Source: a candidate division CSSED10-310 bacterium
Lineage (GTDB): Bacteria; CSSED10-310; JAFGDC01
NCBI GenBank assembly: GCA_016932295.1
Contig: JAFGDC010000098.1
Coordinates: 1-21,759, forward strand
DNA length: 21,759 nucleotides
Reading direction: 5' to 3'
The notes below the pieces were generated by a model. The model did not search any database and had not been told where the DNA came from. It worked only from the letters and a program-made list of their open reading frames with translations. Every line of letters begins with the position of its first letter. The first letter of the stretch is position 1. Shown piece after piece: positions 18,565-21,759 of the stretch. The position numbers were made by a program, and so were the translations under genes.

Positions 18565-19218
18565 ATGCTAGGTTTCTTTCAGCAATTCGAGATTCTGCAG
18601 ATGTTTCAGAAGGGTGGTCCGGTCATGTGGCCGTTGCTCTTCGTCTCCATTCTGGGGTTGGCCTTCATCTTTGAACGTTTCTGGCACTATCACCGGGTGA
18701 CCATCAATACCCCCGATTTTTTGGACAAGATCCGCAAGGTCCTGCGCCAGCGGAAGGTGAAAGAGGCGATCCAGGTGTGTGAGAATTACCGCGGTCCCAT
18801 CGCCTCGATCCTCAAGGCCGGCCTTCTGAAATTTGGCAAGCAGAAGGAAGAGGTCGAGAAAGCGATTGATAACTCGGGCGCCATCGAGATGTCGAGATTG
18901 GAACGCGGTCTGATCTGGATCGCCACCGTATCCACCATCGCTCCACTGCTCGGGTTCCTTGGCACGGTGACCGGCATGATCAAGGCGTTCGACACCATTG
19001 CCACCCAGGGCATGAACAACCCCGCCCTGGTGGCCCTCGGCATTTCGGAGGCTCTGATCACCACCGCTACCGGTCTTGCCATCGCCATCCCCATGTCGTT
19101 GGCCTATAACTATTTTTCCAACCGGGTGGGCAAGCTGGTCCTGGAGATGGAAGAGAGTTCAGGCATGCTGCTTGAGTTCATGAATGAAATGTCGCAAGAG
19201 GACAGCGCCAAGGCCTGA
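18565..19218 (+). CDS. exbB: MotA/TolQ/ExbB proton channel subunit
   Basis: The 217-residue protein has three membrane spans (about 18-38, 116-138, 160-184), a cytoplasmic loop between the first two, and the family core TIAPLLGFLGTVTGMIKAF (124-142) and ISEALITTATGLAIAIP (160-176). It forms the pentameric channel around the ExbD pair and converts proton flow into movement of TonB. Two exbD genes and tonB follow directly, so ExbB is a better name than TolQ, although no TolA, TolB or Pal is present to test this. Confidence 0.93.
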   Translation: MLGFFQQFEILQMFQKGGPVMWPLLFVSILGLAFIFERFWHYHRVTINTPDFLDKIRKVLRQRKVKEAIQVCENYRGPIASILKAGLLKFGKQKEEVEKAIDNSGAIEMSRLERGLIWIATVSTIAPLLGFLGTVTGMIKAFDTIATQGMNNPALVALGISEALITTATGLAIAIPMSLAYNYFSNRVGKLVLEMEESSGMLLEFMNEMSQEDSAKA

Positions 19219-19236
19219 GTTACCTGAGGACGCACT

Positions 19237-19644
19237 ATGGCGAAAAAAATAAGGAAAAGCAAAGTTCAAGCAAGGGTCCCCACCGACTCTATGTCCGACA
19301 TCGCTTTCCTGCTGATCATTTTCTTCATGGTCTCGACCACTTTTGCAGTGGACAAGACAAGCGTGGAGCTGCCCAGCAGCGTGGAACGCCTGGAAATACC
19401 CAAGGGTCCCACCACCATTTCCCTGCAGAAGACAGGTGAGTTGCGCATTGAAGGCAAGGAAGCAACGATGATGGATATTCAGCCGGCCGCATCCGAGCAG
19501 CTCTTGAGGAATATGGAGCATTACTTCCTCCTCAAGATCGATCGCAACGTGCGGTACGAGATGGTGGACGAGATCCTGGATCAACTGAGGATGGCAGGAG
19601 CACGGAACTTGAGCTTCCCGACGCTTCAGGAATTACCGGACTAG
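19237..19644 (+). CDS. exbD: ExbD/TolR biopolymer transport protein, copy 1
   Basis: The 135-residue protein has a short basic N-terminus, one membrane span (about 21-38) with the proton-carrying D21 in SMSDIAFLLIIFFMV, and a periplasmic domain of about 95 residues ending in the usual IDRNVRYEMVDEILDQLR segment. It works with ExbB in the inner membrane. TGAGGA precedes the ATG. It shares an exact 26-base stretch with the next gene over the membrane segment. Confidence 0.93.
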   Translation: MAKKIRKSKVQARVPTDSMSDIAFLLIIFFMVSTTFAVDKTSVELPSSVERLEIPKGPTTISLQKTGELRIEGKEATMMDIQPAASEQLLRNMEHYFLLKIDRNVRYEMVDEILDQLRMAGARNLSFPTLQELPD

Positions 19645-19663
19645 GTCCGATGGGAGCAATGCG

Positions 19664-20104
19664 ATGAAGTTCAGAACCAAAGCCAAGGTCAATAGTGAGA
19701 TTCCCACGTCGTCGATGTCGGATATCGCGTTCCTGCTGATCATTTTCTTCATGGTAACCACCGCCTTCGCCGCCCGCAAGGGTATCGATTTCAGGCTGCC
19801 CAAGCAGGACAGCCAGGAGGACGTGGTGGAGACCACCGATGGTATCAACGCAGTGCATATCCACATCCTGGAAAGCGGTCGCTTGATGATCGATCAACGT
19901 CCCGCCAACCTGGCGGACATCCAGCCGTATCTCATGCCGAAGCTTGCCGTGAATCCGCACAAATTCGTCATCATCCAGACCGATTATACCGCTACGTACG
20001 GTGATATGATCGATGTACTGGACGAACTCAAACAGGCGAATGTGGAGCACATTGTCTTACCCACCAAGGAAGATGTCGCCTCGTGGGGCGATCTGGGAAT
20101 GTAG
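19664..20104 (+). CDS. exbD: ExbD/TolR biopolymer transport protein, copy 2
   Basis: The 146-residue paralogue has D20 in SMSDIAFLLIIFFMV, one span (about 20-37) and a periplasmic domain with QTDYTATYGDMIDVLDELKQ. It differs clearly from copy 1 outside the span, so the pair may form a heterodimer inside the ExbB channel. GGGAG lies before the ATG. It begins 19 bases after copy 1 and ends 8 bases before tonB. Confidence 0.93.
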   Translation: MKFRTKAKVNSEIPTSSMSDIAFLLIIFFMVTTAFAARKGIDFRLPKQDSQEDVVETTDGINAVHIHILESGRLMIDQRPANLADIQPYLMPKLAVNPHKFVIIQTDYTATYGDMIDVLDELKQANVEHIVLPTKEDVASWGDLGM

Positions 20105-20112
20105 AGGGGTGG

Positions 20113-20808
20113 ATGATGATCTACGATGAACTGCAGAAAGACAAGGAAATAAGGGATATCGAGGACCGCCGGCGAATCGAGTGGATGGTCCTCATCTCCA
20201 TTGTATTCCATGCGCTGTTGATCTACATGGTGTTCCCGGAATTCAGCGGCATCAAGAAGATCGCGACGGGGCCGGCGCGCAAGGTCGTGACGGTGCGTCG
20301 CCTGCGCCTGCCGGACCGCAAGCAGGAACAGCAAAAAACCAAGAAAAAGGTCACCGAGCGCAAGAAACTGAAACCTATCCCCGCCCCTGCCCCTGATGAA
20401 CCGGAAACCATCGAGGAATTCTGGGAACCGGAACCGGAATTCGATGAGGACATCCCCCCGGATGCCCTGGTGATCTTCGGTGATGTGGAGGGACCGCCAG
20501 CGCCCGATATCGACGGCCCTATCCGCCTTTCCAGTGATGTCATCAAACCGGTGCTTATCAGGAGGGTGGAACCGATCTATCCGGACCTGGCCCGTAAGGC
20601 CAACATCGAGGGAATCGTGATCCTTGAGGCGGTCATCTCCAAGGTCGGCCGGGTTACGGATGCCAGGATCATCCGCTCGATGGGCAAGAGCGGCCTAGAT
20701 GAGGCGGCCATCGACGCGGTCATGCAGTGGGAATTCACGCCGGCAACGTTGAATGGCATCCCGGTGGATGTGTACATGACTCTGACGGTTGTCTTCAAGC
20801 TGAACTGA
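20113..20808 (+). CDS. tonB: TonB energy transducer
   Basis: The 231-residue protein has a cytoplasmic N-terminus (about 1-23), one membrane span (about 24-42) with the S-x3-H motif S29-H33 typical of TonB, a Lys-rich then Pro/Glu-rich periplasmic stretch (60-135), and a TonB C-terminal domain (about 140-231) with RRVEPIYPDLARKANIEG and QWEFTPATLNGIPV. It would span the periplasm and pull on outer-membrane receptors. No TonB-dependent receptor is in the window. The start is ATG 20113 or 20116 (ATGATG) after GAGGGG. Confidence 0.94.
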   Translation: MMIYDELQKDKEIRDIEDRRRIEWMVLISIVFHALLIYMVFPEFSGIKKIATGPARKVVTVRRLRLPDRKQEQQKTKKKVTERKKLKPIPAPAPDEPETIEEFWEPEPEFDEDIPPDALVIFGDVEGPPAPDIDGPIRLSSDVIKPVLIRRVEPIYPDLARKANIEGIVILEAVISKVGRVTDARIIRSMGKSGLDEAAIDAVMQWEFTPATLNGIPVDVYMTLTVVFKLN

Positions 20809-20833
20809 ACCAGCGATCAGTAGCATATAATAG

Positions 20834-20862
20834 AGAGCAGGATGCGTTCCTGCTCTTTTTTT
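20834..20862 (+). terminator. Intrinsic terminator of the ten-gene operon
   Basis: AGAGCAGGA (20834-20842) and TCCTGCTCT (20848-20856) form a perfect 9-bp stem with a 5-base loop, followed by a T-run to 20862. It begins 26 bases after the tonB stop and closes the operon. Confidence 0.88.
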
Positions 20863-20902
20863 CCGCCGGAAGAACGGCGGACTGGTACGGGGAGGAAAGA
20901 CC

Positions 20903-21211
20903 ATGTTGATGCAATTCAGCACGTTTCCGGTCGGGGCCGGTGATCATCTCAGCGCCGAGGTGAGCCAGGTGATTGCCGCGGTCGAACAGAGCGGATTACC
21001 CTACACGCTTTCCGCAATGAGTACGGTGGTGGAAGGCGAATGGGATGAGCTGATGGCGCTGGCCAAGCGTTGTCACTTGTTGTTGCGTGCAGCAAACGCC
21101 CGGGTCTATACGGTGATTTCGATCGATGATCGTCACGATGCCAGGGACAGGCTCCACGGCAAGGTCCGCTCGATAGAGGAAAAACTGGGGAGAACGTTGT
21201 CCACGTCTTGA
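20903..21211 (+). CDS. MTH1187/YkoF-family thiamine-binding protein
   Basis: The 102-residue protein matches the small UPF0045/DUF77 ferredoxin-like fold throughout: FSTFPVGAGDHLSAEVSQVI, YTLSAMSTVVEGEWDELMAL and RVYTVISIDDR. Members bind thiamine-like or hydroxymethylpyrimidine compounds; the biological role is poorly defined. GGGAGGAA sits seven bases before the ATG. It lies after the operon terminator and converges on the FHA gene with 20 bases between stops. A TATAAT at 20826-20831 precedes it, but that is upstream of the terminator, so its promoter is not clear. Confidence 0.85.
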   Translation: MLMQFSTFPVGAGDHLSAEVSQVIAAVEQSGLPYTLSAMSTVVEGEWDELMALAKRCHLLLRAANARVYTVISIDDRHDARDRLHGKVRSIEEKLGRTLSTS

Positions 21212-21231
21212 ACGGCCGCCTCGGCGACGCG

Positions 21232-21759
21232 TCAGGTGCCCCGCCTCCGGAGTGATCCCCGGCCCGGGCGTGGGAGCCGTTCCACCTTGAACACTGTCGT
21301 GCCGGCTCGTACCAGGTCACCGGCGGCAATAACCGTGCAGCGGACTGGGCGATCATTGTGAAAGGTGCCGTTCTTGCTGGCACAGTCCACGACCAGCCAA
21401 CGATCATGGCGCAGGATAAACGCACAGTGCGGTTGGGACAGGTAGTCGTCCTGAACCGCGAGATGAAGCGGTTCAACCGCCGGAGCGCGACTCAATACCA
21501 GCGGTGCTCCCGCCGCCACACGGCGTCCTCGCTCTGGCCCGGCGATGATACGCAATGCCAGCCGGGCGCTCCGTCCGGGTTTCACTTCGTCGGGGCGGCC
21601 TTCATAGGTGAGTCGTCCGTGCGTCAGGTCGAACTCGTCACCGTCATTCAGGCGCTTCATCGCAAACCGACTTCCCCTGAACTTCGCCGTGCCGCTCCGG
21701 TCGACAATCACGTACCCGCCGATATCCCACCGGATCTCCAGGTCAACGCCGGAGATGTC
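21232..21759 (-). CDS. FHA-domain protein, 5' end outside the window
   Basis: The frame stays open to the window edge, so the true start is missing; the GTG at 21711 is internal or fortuitous. The visible C-terminal part has a clear FHA domain with LVLSRAP, LSQPHCAF and SKNGTF, ending in GDLVRAGTTVFKVERL. FHA domains bind phosphothreonine. The segment before it (DRSGTAKFRGSRFAMKR then LNDGDEFDLTHGRLTYEG) looks like the end of a second, more divergent FHA domain, so the protein may carry tandem FHA domains. The tail is Arg-rich. The partner kinase is not in view. Confidence 0.8.
   Translation of the reverse strand, partial: DISGVDLEIRWDIGGYVIVDRSGTAKFRGSRFAMKRLNDGDEFDLTHGRLTYEGRPDEVKPGRSARLALRIIAGPERGRRVAAGAPLVLSRAPAVEPLHLAVQDDYLSQPHCAFILRHDRWLVVDCASKNGTFHNDRPVRCTVIAAGDLVRAGTTVFKVERLPRPGRGSLRRRGT

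Noticed and set aside
20826..20831. Perfect TATAAT before the MTH1187-family gene
   Set aside because: No good -35 at the right distance, and a transcript from it would enter the terminator at 20834 at once.

Overview
The window is about 21.8 kb of GC-rich DNA from an uncultured-looking diderm bacterium. Type IV pilus motors, an energised TonB-ExbB-ExbD system and several secreted envelope proteins point to a Gram-negative cell plan. The secreted proteins with Thr-Pro-rich linkers and an unnamed C-terminal module suggest a deeply branching or candidate phylum, but I cannot name it from sequence alone. No tRNA, rRNA, CRISPR array, insertion sequence or phage gene was seen.

Left part (1-9895). 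A short tail of an upstream gene is followed by a catalytically degenerate sigma-54-activator-type AAA+ gene on the plus strand. Its end overlaps the end of a minus-strand family 2 glycosyltransferase. Then comes a minus-strand type IV pilus operon, read right to left: pilB, pilT, pilC, pilS, pilR and a small one-membrane-span gene. Together these supply pilus extension (PilB), retraction (PilT), the inner-membrane platform (PilC) and a sigma-54-type two-component control pair (PilS/PilR). Pilin and the secretin/PilMNOP genes are not in the window.

Middle (9896-13162). A 301-base divergent region drives pilB leftward and a secreted two-part protein of unknown function rightward. That gene converges on clpX. 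A second divergent region of 427 bases separates clpX from the large operon to its right. All four promoters proposed in these two regions carry a perfect TTGACA -35 box, and three of them have an extended -10.

Right part (13163-20862). Ten consecutive plus-strand genes, each overlapping or within 20 bases of the next, run from a good promoter (13096-13124) to a clear intrinsic terminator (20834-20862). In order they encode an Asp-box propeller protein, a ComEA-like helix-hairpin-helix (HhH) protein, a second ComEA-like protein with a zinc ribbon, a doubtful 69-residue ORF, OppD- and OppF-like ABC ATPases, ExbB/TolQ, two ExbD proteins and TonB. The propeller protein and the first HhH protein end in the same unnamed module of about 170 residues. 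This is the best candidate for an undescribed system: a possible Ton-energised envelope assembly with DNA-binding-type HhH subunits, lying close to the pilus retraction genes. Its function, including any role in DNA uptake, is inference.

End (20863-21759). A small thiamine-binding MTH1187-family protein converges on a minus-strand FHA protein that runs off the window.
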